64,000 bases of DNA from Diphasiastrum complanatum. Taxonomy: Eukaryota; Streptophyta; Lycopodiopsida; Lycopodiales; Lycopodiaceae. The translations under genes were made by a program, and so were the position numbers. The stretch spans positions 13,582,476 to 13,646,475 of the forward strand of contig CM055092.1 in the NCBI GenBank assembly GCA_029204225.1. Reading direction: 5' to 3'. Numbering within the stretch: the first letter of the stretch is position 1; every line of letters begins with the position of its first letter. Shown here piece after piece: positions 1-11,936 of the stretch. A model generated the notes under the pieces. The model saw nothing but the letters and a program-made list of their open reading frames with translations. It did no database searches and was not told the DNA's origin.

Positions 1-1988
1 CTATATGTCCATGTTCACTGACTAGTTTAAGTATACGATATAAACTCAGTTATAAGAAATAGATAGTAGATCTACAAGATTTAGACGTACGTAACCAAAA
101 TATTCCTATGATCCAATACATAAACATAGTCTATAATCTGGCAGATTCTTTCATAATCTACATATGTTACTCACATAAGTCATTGAGAATCTTGCAACTC
201 AGCTACAAAAGAACTCTATTTCTCATGAGTAAATAACATATATGAGAAATTTGTAAAGTGAATAATTCTACATCCACAAGTTTTTCAACCATCAAACTTT
301 TACTAAGAAAATTTCTTTGCTCAATCAACCTCCATCATATCTTACCATTCAAACCAAGATTAGGTTGAGTTATATAGACATCTTTGGACATAGGGTTAAG
401 ATCAAAGCTTTATTCCCTTCTGATCCAATCCATAATAAAATAGTACTTGGTAAGCCAATAAGTGAAACCTAAGTTTAATCTTTATCACTACTATCCATTA
501 CAGCTCAATATCCCCAAAACTCCTCTCGTTCCAGATTATACGCAACAACCCCTAGATAATTTCACTATTTCACTAGGATAGTTCAACCTTTGCACACTTA
601 CTGAATTTCTCTCAAAAATTTATGCAACCAACTGATTTATTGAAAGTCCTATTCTTATCCCTTCATCTCCCCCTTTTTAAAAAAATTCTCAATTTTTCTT
701 AAAAAAAGGTCCTCAGGAGACAATATATAAAATATCAAAGATCAAGAAAAGTCAGTAGTAAATATCCAATACTATTACAAACCAAACTTTCTCCAAAATC
801 ATAAAATATATTATCCCAAGTGATAGAAATATTACATCTCAATGATCAACTATCAAATAGAGTTAAATGTTTGAGTCTAGGAATTCTAAAGTCCAATAAT
901 TTAGTCCTTCATTGAATTTGAATCAGTAAAAATGTCAACATATTTTCACAATCATATGGAAGTAAACACTGTCTCAATTAATTTTCGACTTTTTAATTTA
1001 TTTAGGACTATTTTCTACACATGGTACCAAAAGTACCAAATAAGAAAAACAATAAAAACTTAATAATTCTTGAAGTGGGATTTTCTCAAGTTTGAATCTC
1101 ATTTCAATAGCCAAACAAGACAAATTTGATCAACAAGTCACAATTTAGTTAACTTTCTATAATTTATGGATGCTTTTGTCCAATAGCTTTGAGCTCCTAA
1201 TATAATTGTCCAAATTTAGTGTCGATCCGAATAACATAGACAACTTTTAAACATAAACATTGATATAGAATTTCAAAAGAAACATAAACATAATTTGATA
1301 TTTAAAAGAAACATAAACATCACTGAATCATATACTACTTTGAACAAGCTGTATTATAAGAACTCTCATAGAAATCTAATCAGAATGTGTCATTTGCCAC
1401 TAAAAGTAGTTCATTTATAATTAATGGTCTTGGGCCAAGCCCTACATTAGTCAAGAGAATATTACAAAAGATGCACAACTTTGGTGCAATTCTAGACAAA
1501 TTTGTAGAAGTTTAACCTTATAGACTAGTGATTTACTATTTCAATATTCTAAAGGTTGAGAATTAGAAACTATTTTCAACCTTTAGAATTTCTAAAAGCC
1601 GTTAAACTTTCTACATCATGATTCCTCATGGTCTTACAATACACATGCCATGGAATATGATTTACTTATAATAGGGTGACATGCCCACACCCTAACATAC
1701 AAAAAGTTGGCTTTTTACAAAATTGCCAAGCTGGATTTACAACTGAATTTACAGAAAGAATTACACGTCTTTTGGAGCCAAATTTGGCCTTGTTGCAGAT
1801 TCGGAATCTGTCAACACTCACTAAATTAAATACATTACAGGTCCAATAATTATGGCGACAAAGATTGTAACCATGACTCTACAACTACAATGATCATGAA
1901 CTGTACTCATCAATATCAGCTACACATTCATCGGAGAATTTGGACAGGTATTTTCCAGAATAGATATTGATTTTTCCATAGTATAGTC
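1..1988. other. AT-rich intergenic DNA, no gene seen
   Basis: No reading frame of useful length, no RNA gene and no obvious tandem repeat could be found here. Base composition is AT-rich and stop codons are frequent in all frames. Confidence 0.6.
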
Positions 1989-2066
1989 GTGTGCTTTATT
2001 GTTTTTTTTGCCTTTGATTTCCATGCATCCATATATTGTGGTCCATCGTTGTTCGGAATCCATTCC

Positions 2067-3512
2067 TCATGCATCATTGCGATCCTTGTATTCTGGAAAC
2101 TTCTGGCTCATGAATCGCAAATAATCAATAAAGGACATTATTCCTTTCATTTCATGTGGATCCAGATCCTTCGTGGATGCTAGAAAGATGGCTTCATCTT
2201 TTGAAGGTACACGCTGCAATAGTTTGAAAGGTTCACTCCATGCGTTGTCTCCACCATTAGAATAGTATTTCCATTGCATAATTGGCTCACCATTCATCAT
2301 TTGAACACAAAAATAGTGAGAATTGGTGTGTCCTTCTAAGGTGTCATTTCCTTGAGCAATACAAGGATCTATAAATTGTTTCCAGTCTAGCATTCATTCT
2401 AGTATATCTACTTCAGTGTTTTTGATACAACCACCACCTATCTTTTCACCAATTTGTGCTAGCATATCTAGCATTGTGTGAACTGATTTGAACTTCAAAG
2501 CCCTAGATATGACACTGAAAACCTGATCTATATCTTCATGTGTGTGGCCAACAAAAAGAAATCCCATTTCTACTTTTTGGAAGATGTTATTTGCCACTAA
2601 TATACAACAAAGGCCAAAAATAAATTTGTTCTTGTTCTCCCTCCAACAATTGTCAGCTTGAATACGTAAGATCGAAGGTAAGTTACCACGTGATGCTTGT
2701 ACCTTTCTTATTGCTCGCATTATTGATGTGGCAACTTGATTGCTATCATGAACATGCAAGGTATTAATCCAAACATCACAAAGCAACTTGATTCCATGAA
2801 CCAATACCCCACAAACATGTGTTTTCAAAAATCGATTCCCCTCTAATTTGGGAGGATTCTTATTGAAACGGGATAATGTTGTTGTATTTTGATCCATTCC
2901 ATCAATGATAAGACACAAGGACTGTTCAGGATGGGATCTTGACTCTTCTTTCCAATATGCATACAATTTTCTAGAATCAAAAACATGATGTAATGACGAC
3001 CTCTCAATGCAATATATTGATCATGCATCTTAATGTCAGGAGTTGTCTCTATTGCATTTTTAAAGGTTGTCACATGTTTTGTATTTGGACATTCTTTGTC
3101 TTGTTGGAGTCTTGACATGTTTAAACTCTTGTTTCCACATCTTGTAGAGCGTGGATCTTGAAACTTCAAAAATACATGTGTCTTTAAGTTGTGTGTTTAT
3201 AGTTTTGAAGATGTCATATTTATGCATGTCGAGTGGGAGATGATGTTCGCAAATAACAACGCCATCTTTTGACTTATGTTGTAGATGTGGTTGAGGAAAT
3301 GCATGCTTTTCCAAAATCCCACGCATTATGGCCAACCCTTTCGAAGAATGTCCACGTTGCTTGAATGTGCCGGTGTTTCCATGAAACTTGTACACAATGG
3401 AATTACGTGCCTCAACAATTATTTGCCAAAACATTCCATGGGAGATTCCCAATAGATTTTGATATGCTTTTATGCATATAGCTTTAGCATCCAACGTAGG
3501 TTTGAAATGCAA
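2067..3512 (-). pseudogene. DUF7869-type transposase-like protein, copy 1, C-terminal two thirds (frame-broken)
   Basis: Several overlapping minus-strand frames (3512-3060, 3169-2843, 2966-2394, 2393-2067) read as one protein broken by frameshifts and stops. The 2966-2394 segment carries the family-like signature: IDGMDQ, then QADNCWRENKN, then VGHTHEDIDQ. The upstream segment has a helical DNA-binding-like part (STLYKMWKQEFKHVK). Acidic residues in the three blocks resemble the spacing of an RNase H-fold (DDE/D) nuclease; that reading is inference. The family assignment is from memory of proteins annotated DUF7869, found in many eukaryotes and often linked to mobile elements. The N-terminal part is the ORF at 4661-3633, and a homologue lies at 16.6-15.3 kb. 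No terminal inverted repeats were identified. Confidence 0.6.
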
Positions 3513-3632
3513 TTTGGATTACTCCAAAATATCAAACATTGCATCTGACTTTTCTCATTTATGAAAAAAACATTTGAACATCTGCAATAATTGATTATGC
3601 TTGTCAGCTCCTCATTTTCTCCACACACCTAG

Positions 3633-4661
3633 TCACAAGTTTTCACATTCTTTGTAGGTAATTTGTTGAATGCACAACTTACTACAACATGGTTGCATCA
3701 ATGTTTCCCTTATATTTTTTGATGATAAAATATATTCTGTCTTTTTTGGTGCAACATAAGCAAGCACACGTTTTCTTTTGAGACTCTGAGTAGTTCCAAA
3801 GGATGTTGAATGTACTTGAGGCTCTCTTTGTGAATCTTCCAAAAGCTCATCTACTTGTGACCATCTTGATCTTGCAGAATCGTTTGTCATATTAGCATCA
3901 TGTAATATGTTGCTTGTGTAATCATGTTCATCGAAATCGAATTCCGAAAAATCTGAATTACGTCGAGTGGATGCATTTGCACTTGCAAAAATTGACAATT
4001 TCGATGTACGCTTTGTTTGAATGTTGATTTCAGAATGACGTCTTTTATTTTTGTTGTTATCAAGAGCCTCTCCAACATCCTCCACACATGTAAGAATATC
4101 CAAGATATATGCTGATGCATATATATTAGTACAATTGACCACATCCTCGACATATGTCAAGATATCCGAATTATAGCTACTTGTTCTTGACATATTACAA
4201 TCATGAGAAATATCTTCGATTCCTATCAAGATATCCGAGTTATAGTTACTTGATCTTGACATATTACGACCTTGAGAAATATCTTCGATTCCTATCAAGA
4301 TATCCGAGTTATAGTTACTTGATATTGTTGTATTGCAATCAACGAATCTGTTTTCTACATCTACTGACCTTGTCGATGTTTTTTGGATGCTACCCCTTTT
4401 TGAACCACAAGGATGGCCCAGTAGTTTTTTCATGTTGTTTCTATTTGAACCTTTAGAATAATACGTAAAGCACTCACTTATTGGTTCAGTAAATGATACA
4501 TGTTTTCTCTTTTTAGAGTGCAAAGATAGCTTTGACAAATACCAAATCATTATTTGATTTTGCATGTAGAAAGGGCCTCCATCATCTGTCATGGCATTCA
4601 CAATATTTTCTTCTGTTGTAATTGAAGTCACCTTCACGATAACAAGCAAGTTTTTTTTCAC
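3633..4661 (-). CDS. N-terminal region of DUF7869-type protein copy 1, with internal repeats
   Basis: This is an open frame of 342 codons. It is polar and Ser/Asn/Asp-rich with basic clusters (KRKRV, KNKRRHS) and ends with a PCCSKLC block. That block matches CCSASC in the homologue at 16.5 kb, followed there by LQKLN, so I read this ORF as the N-terminal part of the broken gene at 3512-2067. A stop at about 3633 separates the two. About 23-residue repeats (YNSDILIGIEDIS type) occur near residues 115-185. It overlaps the ORF 5076-4582 by 80 bp in another frame. No catalytic domain is visible. It is probably a remnant of one longer gene. Confidence 0.45.
   Translation of the reverse strand: MKKNLLVIVKVTSITTEENIVNAMTDDGGPFYMQNQIMIWYLSKLSLHSKKRKHVSFTEPISECFTYYSKGSNRNNMKKLLGHPCGSKRGSIQKTSTRSVDVENRFVDCNTTISSNYNSDILIGIEDISQGRNMSRSSNYNSDILIGIEDISHDCNMSRTSSYNSDILTYVEDVVNCTNIYASAYILDILTCVEDVGEALDNNKNKRRHSEINIQTKRTSKLSIFASANASTRRNSDFSEFDFDEHDYTSNILHDANMTNDSARSRWSQVDELLEDSQREPQVHSTSFGTTQSLKRKRVLAYVAPKKTEYILSSKNIRETLMQPCCSKLCIQQITYKECENL
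4160..4330. repeat. 69-bp tandem repeat inside the ORF at 3633-4661
   Basis: The sequence ATCTTCGATTCCTATCAAG recurs at 4212 and 4281, exactly 69 bp apart, with a third more divergent unit at about 4140-4160. Because 69 is a multiple of three the repeat keeps the reading frame and yields 23-residue peptide repeats. Confidence 0.85.
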
Positions 4662-5076
4662 TGGGATAGTAGCCTTTGAATTTAGCAGTGAAAACTACTA
4701 CCCCTTCAAAATCCATACAATCAACATCGTCATCAATGTTGTATAATGGACACTTGGCAAGAACGAGTTCATTCATTTTGAGAATATTTGCATTATCCCA
4801 CAAGATTTTTTTTGCAATGACATCGATGGAAATATAGTTGTAGACATCTCCTAGGCGATCAAAATCGTCCTGAGGGTATGGCAAAGGACAATCTATTTTA
4901 AACCCCTTTGAAATTAGAACCACACTTTTATTTGTACCAACTTCTCTGAAAAAACATGTTCCACTTGATTCAACAGTAAAGACATTTCCAAATGCAACCA
5001 CTTCTTTCCGAAAAAATAAGACAACTGGAACATCTTCTCTCGAGCAGTCCATGTAGTGACCCTGAAAAAAAATCAT
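4582..5076 (-). CDS. Hypothetical protein upstream of DUF7869-type copy 1
   Basis: This open frame of 164 codons has normal-looking amino-acid composition (aromatic and acidic, MDCSREDVPVVLFFRK near the start) and ends inside the next ORF (4661-3633), overlapping by 80 bp in a different frame. I do not recognise a domain. Its position and strand suggest it belongs to the same mobile-element gene or transcript. The ATG lies just after a pyrimidine-rich stretch (in minus orientation a possible splice acceptor), so it could be an internal exon rather than a true start. Confidence 0.35.
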   Translation of the reverse strand: MIFFQGHYMDCSREDVPVVLFFRKEVVAFGNVFTVESSGTCFFREVGTNKSVVLISKGFKIDCPLPYPQDDFDRLGDVYNYISIDVIAKKILWDNANILKMNELVLAKCPLYNIDDDVDCMDFEGVVVFTAKFKGYYPSEKKLACYREGDFNYNRRKYCECHDR

Positions 5077-5493
5077 AGGTACACTTTATGTTAGGATTTG
5101 CAATGCCATTGGAAGTATAATTAGCAAAATTATAAAATTATAATAAATTTGTATAATGCGGAAGCTTGAGAAAACAAACTTCGCAGGTTCACAGCTCGCC
5201 ATGATTTTAGATCAACGTCATTTGTAATTGAAATACGTTCCTGAGCGAAGATTATTTGCTGATAACAATCGCTTCAAATTAACAAAATTCCGACTGATTA
5301 CTTTCACACTCATCCCACCACAATTCTATACTCCTTGGAGGGACTACAAAGTTTGGTGGATTGGAACAGGATCTTGAATTTTCAATCCAAAGATGGCTCA
5401 TTTCCTGCCTGCGTCTACAGTTTGCGTACTCATGCACATAGGCAATCAGAAATGCCTTGAATTTCTCAACTCCATTCTCCCCAAGCTCAACCC

Positions 5494-5494
<1 letters not shown>
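5077..5494. other. Intergenic, no gene seen
   Basis: No supported gene here. The short frames on both strands lack family resemblance and run into the simple repeats that follow. Confidence 0.5.

Positions 5495-5529
<35 letters not shown>
5495..5529. repeat. (CA)n microsatellite followed by poly-C
   Basis: About 17 perfect CA units are followed after AACATT by a run of about 11 C. A second (CA)n lies at about 6067-6092. Confidence 0.95.
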
Positions 5530-5699
5530 CATTCCCCCCCCCCCTGGGGCTTTCAAGCACGCCCCACACGAGGGAAGGGTTTGGCCCCGGTGCCCTCCAG
5601 TAGTTGACGCGTGTCAGCCATTGGGTGCCCGTCAAAAATCAGGGTGCGCCTGCCTTTCGCCAACGTCAGGCACCTGCGGGTGGCGTCAGACAGTGTGGA

Positions 5700-5840
5700 G
5701 CTAGGCTTGGGGCGTCGGGCAGGGGAAGTTGGCACCGGGCAGTACACGGGGCAGCCGGACAGGGCGGATGGCATTGGGCAGGGCATGAGCAGGTGGCGCC
5801 GGGCAGGGCGGATGGCGCCGAATACCCTGACGCCCAGGCA
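5700..5840. repeat. GC-rich degenerate repeat (GGGCAGGGCGGATGGC type)
   Basis: Variants of CGGGCAGGGCGGATGGCGCC and GGGCAG recur across this stretch. Open frames over it on both strands are probably artefacts of high GC content. Confidence 0.6.
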
Positions 5841-6104
5841 TACACACACATGCAAGGAGAGGAATTTTTGTATATATCCCCTCCTCCCAAAATGCTAATA
5901 ATGCTTATGGGATTGAAATTGGCTGCCTGGACACATGGCGTCCAGACAGTCAATTTCAAAAAAAAAATAAAAAAATAAAAAATTGTGTGGCTGAGAGCCC
6001 ATTGGGGCCAAACGGCCATCCGTGAGGGCCGTGCTTGCAAGATGCAAGCCCCCCCTTCCCCCCCTCCACACACACACACACACACACACACGACACGACA
6101 CCCC

Positions 6105-6400
6105 CTCCCTACAGCCCTCCCAAAAAATGCGACCCCTTCGGCCCCCCAAAAAAATGAGACCCATCGACCCTCCTCTGAAATATGACACCCTCAGCCCTCC
6201 CGTCAATCCTCCCTTTAGCCCTCCCTTTAACCTGTTCCTTCGGCCCTCCCTTCAACCCAAAAAAATGCGACCTATGCAAATTCCCTCTCCTTTCAGCCCT
6301 CCCCAAAAATGCGACACCTTTGTCCCTCCCTTCAACCCTCCCTTCAGCCCTCCCTTCAACCCGTTCGGCCCTCCCCGAAAAATGCAAGATCCCCTCTCTT
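6105..6400. repeat. Pyrimidine-rich minisatellite (CCCTCCCTTCAACC type)
   Basis: Degenerate tandem units such as CGGCCCTCCCTTCAACCC alternate with AAAAAATGCGACC. The strand asymmetry (C/T on the plus strand) is strong. Confidence 0.8.
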
Positions 6401-6419
6401 CGGCCAAAAAATGTCTTGC

Positions 6420-6760
6420 AATGGCCGCAAATGGATGGCAACTGATTCCTTTGTGGTCTGTTTGAGGTCAAAATGCCTTGAAATTTTTTCAAATGGCTTG
6501 AAATGGCCTCAAACGGATCGCAACTACTTTCTTTGCAGTCAATTTGCAGTCAAAATGCCTTGAAATGGCTTCAAATGGCTTGAAGTGCGGTCCATTGAAG
6601 TGCCCTCAAATGGTCTGAAATGGTCACAAATGGATCTAATGTGGTCTCAAATGGCCGCAAATGACTTCATGCGGTCCTAATATGATTTCAAATGGCCGCA
6701 AGTGCCCTCATGCGGTCCTAATGCGGTCTCAAATGGCCGCTTGAGGACATCACCTACCTT
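6420..6760. repeat. Degenerate minisatellite (TCAAATGGCC type)
   Basis: Units of about 10-13 bp, variants of CAAATGGCCGCAAATG and GAAATGGCTTCAAATGG, recur throughout. No coding content is supported. Confidence 0.8.
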
Positions 6761-6879
6761 GCCGCTCAGGACCACAATGGACCACAACCAAACCGTGAAT
6801 TGTACATAAACTTATACATACAAATACACACATGCACACAAACGCACAAATCCACACACATACATATACATGTACACAC

Positions 6880-7670
6880 ACCAAAGACTCGAATTTTTTC
6901 CAAAGACTCGACTTTTCAGAAGGATCAAATTTTTCCAAAGGCTCGAATTTTTTCAATGGCTCGAATTTTTTTCCAAAGTCTCGAATGTTTTTTCTAAAGG
7001 CTCGAATTTTTTCCAAAGACTCAAATTTTCTCACAACTTCCACGACTCGAATTTTTTTGGAAAGACTCAAATTTTTTTCAAAGACTCGAACTTTTTCCAT
7101 GACTCGAATTTTTCAAAGACTCAAATTTTTTTTCAAAGACTCAAATTTTTTCCACGACTCCAATTTTTTCCAAAGACTCAAATTTTTTTCAAAGACTCAA
7201 ATGTTTTTCACGACTCGAATTTTTTTCAAAGATTCTAATTTTTTTTAGACTCAAATTTTTTACTCAGACTCGAATTTTTTCCGACGACTCGAATTTTTTT
7301 TCAACGACTCGAATTTTTGAAAGACTCGAATATTTTTCCAAAAATTTGAATTTTTTTAAAGACTCTAATTTTCTAAAGACTTGAATTTTTTGAGAGATTC
7401 GAATTTTTAAAAGACTCGATTTTTTTGAAAGACTCAAATATTTTTCGAAGACTCAAATATTTCTCAAAGGCTCGAATTTTTTCAAAGACTCGAATTTTTG
7501 AAAAATTCGAATTTCTTGAGAGACTAAATTTTTTTTAAAGACGCGATTTTTTTGATGGACTCAAATTTTTTCTGAAGTCTCGAATTTTTTCGAAGGCTTG
7601 GATTTTTCGAAGGCTCGAATTTTTTCGAAGACTCAAATTTTTTCGAAGGATTGAACTTTTTCGACCCAAA
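6880..7670. repeat. Degenerate minisatellite (AAAGACTCGAATTTTTTCC type, about 19-20 bp)
   Basis: Roughly forty units of GACTCGAATTTTTTCCAAA with variable T-run length and base changes (CGACTC, AAGACTCAA) fill this stretch. The repeating-residue peptides seen in several frames are repeat translations, not genes. Confidence 0.9.
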
Positions 7671-7679
7671 ATTGAGCAA

Positions 7680-8540
7680 GTTGGCAAAGGATTTTTTGAC
7701 TCTAGATCGGATCAGATCAAGGCTGATTTATTGAATATATAAATTGAATTAACACAATTTTATTTATGGAGTATATAAGTGCCAAATAGCGGAGCCTACA
7801 TGGCCATTTTGTACATAGATGCCTAGAAAATTGACCCGTTTAGGAAAGTTGGAATGAATCAACACGACTTAGGAACTAAAATTTGCAAATAGATCAGTTT
7901 ATTTCTAAAACGTCAAAATGCTCTTTTATCATTAAAGATTTCAGTCTTGCTTTTGTTTCCAAGGATTTCATGGATTGTTACTCGTGCTTTTCTCTTTATG
8001 CTAAGACTTTTGTTTATCTGAACCTACTAAGATAAAAGCTACAGATCAGCTACTTTTAAAACGTCAAAATGCTATATAATCTAAAAAGTTCATTTGAATT
8101 ATTATTTAGGTTCATAGTTTGTGACCTTTCAAATTCATAGTGTGCAAACTAATCTCTCGTATGAAAATTTATATATCATGTTTCATCAGTTTCAAAAGAT
8201 AACTATGCGAGAAATTAGTTTCTACTCATCTACTCACTGAATTGGAGATTCTTAACACAAAAATAGATAGCATCAGTCAATGAGTCAACTCTCTCACTTG
8301 AATATAACCTGTATTCGAAATCACTCCCCAGAAGCTGTAATCTACTATTTACATTGTTATGAACCCACACCATCAAGAGTGCTAAGGTGGATCCAAAAGG
8401 AATTGGGTGCGATGTCTTTCTGCCAAATATGTCGTATAAAGCAAAATATATTTTTATCTTGGAGTCTATTATAAAGGATAAAAAAATGATGGCTCTTTGT
8501 TGACAAAGCTAGAAAAAATAGTTTTTTCCTATCTGCTTCA
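7680..8540. other. Unique-looking AT-rich DNA between minisatellites
   Basis: No gene is supported. A short ORF at 8280-8474 (+) has no recognisable domain. The string AACGTCAAAATGCT occurs at about 7908 and 8059, hinting at a small local duplication. Confidence 0.5.
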
Positions 8541-8554
8541 AACTTCTAAGGCTT

Positions 8555-8730
8555 GAAATCTTTTTACCATGGGTCGGATTTTTGTTGTTGGGTCGGATTT
8601 TTGCCATTGGGTTGGTTTCTTGACGTTGGGTCGAAGTTTTAACATTGGGTCGGATGTTTGCCGTTGGGTCGTATTTTTACCATTGAGTCGATTTTTTGCC
8701 ATTGGGTCGGATTTTTTTGACATTGGGTCC
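8555..8730. repeat. Degenerate minisatellite (GGGTCGGATTTTTGCCATT type)
   Basis: About eight units of TTGGGTCGGATTTTTGCCA with substitutions are in tandem, period about 19-20 bp. Confidence 0.85.
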
Positions 8731-8910
8731 AGTGGCCCTTAACTCATAGCCCTTAGCCCATAGCCGTTGGCCGTTGGCCTTGCTCCTAGGCCCTTAGCCT
8801 TAGCATTTTTCTCTTAATTTATAGCCCTAGGCCCTTACCCCTAGGCCCTTGCCCCTAGGCCCTTAGCCTTTAATCCTAGCCCTTGTCCCTTAGTCCGTAG
8901 CCCCTAGTCC
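8730..8910. repeat. Degenerate minisatellite (CCCTTAGCC type)
   Basis: Short units of about 9-12 bp, variants of GGCCCTTAGCCC and CTAGGCCCTTGCCC, follow directly on the previous array. Confidence 0.8.
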
Positions 8911-8929
8911 TTGACTTTTTTATATGTTT

Positions 8930-9690
8930 TGTGAACTTTTTATCTTGTCGTTATTATTACTTTTGTATTTATTTAAGGTCTTCTACTAGTTTACAATTTA
9001 ATTTTTTAAGTTTTTTTTAACTAATGTTAAATCCTTTCAACACTTTCTAGATTTTTTTGGTAGGGTTTCAAGTTTTTTAGAGGGTTTAAGTTTGTATTAG
9101 GGTTCTTTTAAGATTTAACACCATTTTTAGCAATATTGTTTTTTATTTTTATTTTTTTGAGTATCTAGTTTTTTTTAACTTTTTAGACACTATTTTTTTT
9201 TTTATTCTATGGTTTTTTTTATGTTATTTTTTGGTTTTTCTAGAAATTTTATTTTTTGACACTATTTTGTTTTTGTTTTTTTTTTATGATTTCTTTTGTA
9301 TTATTATTTAGTTTTTTCAAAAAATTATTTTCTTGACACTATTTTGTTTTTTTAAAGGTTTTTTCAAATTTTTATGTTATTTTTTGGTTTTTTGAATTTT
9401 TTTTATTTTGTTTTTTTTAATTCTATGATTTTTTAATTTATTTCTTGGTTTTTTAAAAAATTTATTTTCTTTAACAGTATTTTGTTTTTTTGAGATTGTT
9501 TATATAAAATGGTGTTTCTTTGGAATTTTTTACAGTATTTTGTCTTTTTAGATTGTTTTCAACATTCTAATCTTATTTGTCATTTTTTATGGTTGTTTTA
9601 TGGTTTTCTTCAAACTATTTTTGATCCTTTATAATATTTTGATTTCTCTTGGTTTTTTTTTATTTTCATGTTTTTTTCTCTAATTTTGTA
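8930..9690. repeat. T-rich degenerate repeat (TGACACTATTTTGTTTTT type)
   Basis: Long T-runs are punctuated by a recurring module: GACACTATTTTG, then TATGATTT or TATGTTATTTTT, then TTTTTGGTTTTT, with a loose period of about 60-90 bp. The plus strand is almost free of G/C-rich words. Confidence 0.7.
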
Positions 9691-9911
9691 TTACCAAGTT
9701 TATGGAAGGGATGGGGAGAAAGGAGAGCACAGTTGAAGCACTTAATAATCCCATAAGAATTTGGTGCAACGTGGACACTTTCCAATCTATATATACACTC
9801 TTCAACTAGTGGATTCTGCAAAAATTGGGAGCATAAGCTTCCATTTTGTAAAATGGTCTCCCAAAAATGGAGATCTTGGGTTTTCTTGAGATCTTATGTC
9901 CTCATGACACG

Positions 9912-10232
9912 TAGAATCCCATTTGTCCCATAAGTATTTATGAAATCTGACAGTGGGAGAAAAACATAAATAAAACCTCCCTACAATGATAATTTACAGT
10001 GTCTTTTGAAAATTTTAAGCTTACATATAACAGAGCTACTTGCTTCAGATTTTCTTGCTTCCAATTTTTTTGCTAATACAATATGGTAAATAATTTTTTA
10101 CTTTTCCGATGGTTTTTGTAGTTAAATCTAATTTTCAGTTAAATAATGTCAATATATGTATATATATAAATAACTCCCCCACGCCCACCTGGCGGGTGGG
10201 CGGGCGGGTGGGTGGGCGGGGGAGGGGAATAT
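9912..10232. repeat. Duplicated block, copy A
   Basis: This block shares order and sequence with 12344-12690: CATTTGTCCCATAAG, CCTACAATG, TGTCTTTTGAAA, TACAATATGGTAAAT, AAATCTAATTTTC and a terminal GGGTGGGC-rich tract. The copies differ by many substitutions and small indels, so the duplication is not recent. Confidence 0.75.
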
Positions 10233-10319
10233 AAAAAATTCGAGTCGTTCCAACAATTCGAGGTATCAGCAATTCAAGTCTTTACAGAAACATTCGAGTC
10301 TTCCCAAAAATTTTCTAGA

Positions 10320-11050
10320 AAAAAATTTCGCGTTGTCTGCCTTCGCGAAATTTTCGCAAAGGCATCGCGAAATTTTCGCAAAGGCATCGCGAAGCCTACG
10401 TTAGCGAAATTTTCACGAAGGCAGCGTGAAAATTTGAGGTTTTGCGAAACCTGCCAAACCTCAATTTTTTGCGAAGGCAGGCATCGCGAAATTTTCGTGA
10501 AAGTAGGCTTCACAAAATTTTCGTGAAGGTAGGCTTCACAAAAATTTCTAGACAAACTCGAATTTTTCTGGAAAGACTCAAATTTCCGACAACTCAAATT
10601 TTTGAAACGATCCCCATCCGCCACGGCGGGTGGGCGGGGGGAGGAGAATATACAAAAAAGTTCCAAAAATTCGAGTCGTCAGAAATCTGCGATGAGACAA
10701 GTCGTAAAATTTTCGCCATGTAGCCCTGAGTTGCGAAATTTTCACGATGCAACCTTCACGATATTTTCACACTGCACCCCTGGCATGCTTGGACCCATGG
10801 CACGCCTGCCACGATGCAGCCTGTCGCAAAATTTTGCATGCACGAGTCGCGAAAGACTCAAATTTACGACGGGTTGAATTTTTGGAACGACCCCCACCTG
10901 CCGCGTCGAGTGGGCGGGTGGGAGAAAAATTTCGCGAAGGCGTGCATCGCGCATTTTTTGTTTGAAATCGTGAAAGACAGACATCGCAAAACTTTTGCAA
11001 TGACTTTGCGAAATTTTCGCGAAAAGATTTGCTGCAAATGGAAGGGGGGG
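10320..11050. repeat. Palindromic minisatellite (CGCGAAATTTTCGCG type)
   Basis: Self-complementary words such as GCGAAATTTTCGC recur with AAGGCATCGCGAAG-type spacers and GACTCAAATTT links, interrupted by GGCGGGTGGGCGGG tracts at about 10190, 10620, 10890 and 11100. ORFs across it on both strands are repeat translations. Confidence 0.8.
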
Positions 11051-11228
11051 TTTTGGAAACATTATAAATAAAGTTTTTTTTTAAAGTCTGCCCCCGCCCA
11101 CCCATCGCAGCCCACCCAGCCCACCGCGGCGGCTGGGCGTGGGGTGGCCTTAGTTAGTTTCTTTTATAAAAAAGATTCAAAACCGCCCCAACCCACCGTG
11201 TAGATTAGTTTTTTTTTTTAAAAAAACT

Positions 11229-11254
11229 ATATATATATATATATATATATATAA
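11229..11254. repeat. (AT)n microsatellite
   Basis: About 13 perfect AT units follow a T-run and A-run. Confidence 0.9.

Positions 11255-11936
<682 letters not shown>

Noticed and set aside
5393-6465. Several overlapping ORFs of 66-147 codons on both strands
   Set aside because: They coincide with CA tracts and GC- or CCCTCC-rich repeats, are Pro/His/Thr or Arg/Gly-rich, and exist because the repeats lack stops.
6750-7248. ORFs of 116-138 codons rich in Phe, Ser, Asn (plus) or Lys, Glu, Phe (minus)
   Set aside because: Pure translations of the GACTCGAATTTTTTCC minisatellite.
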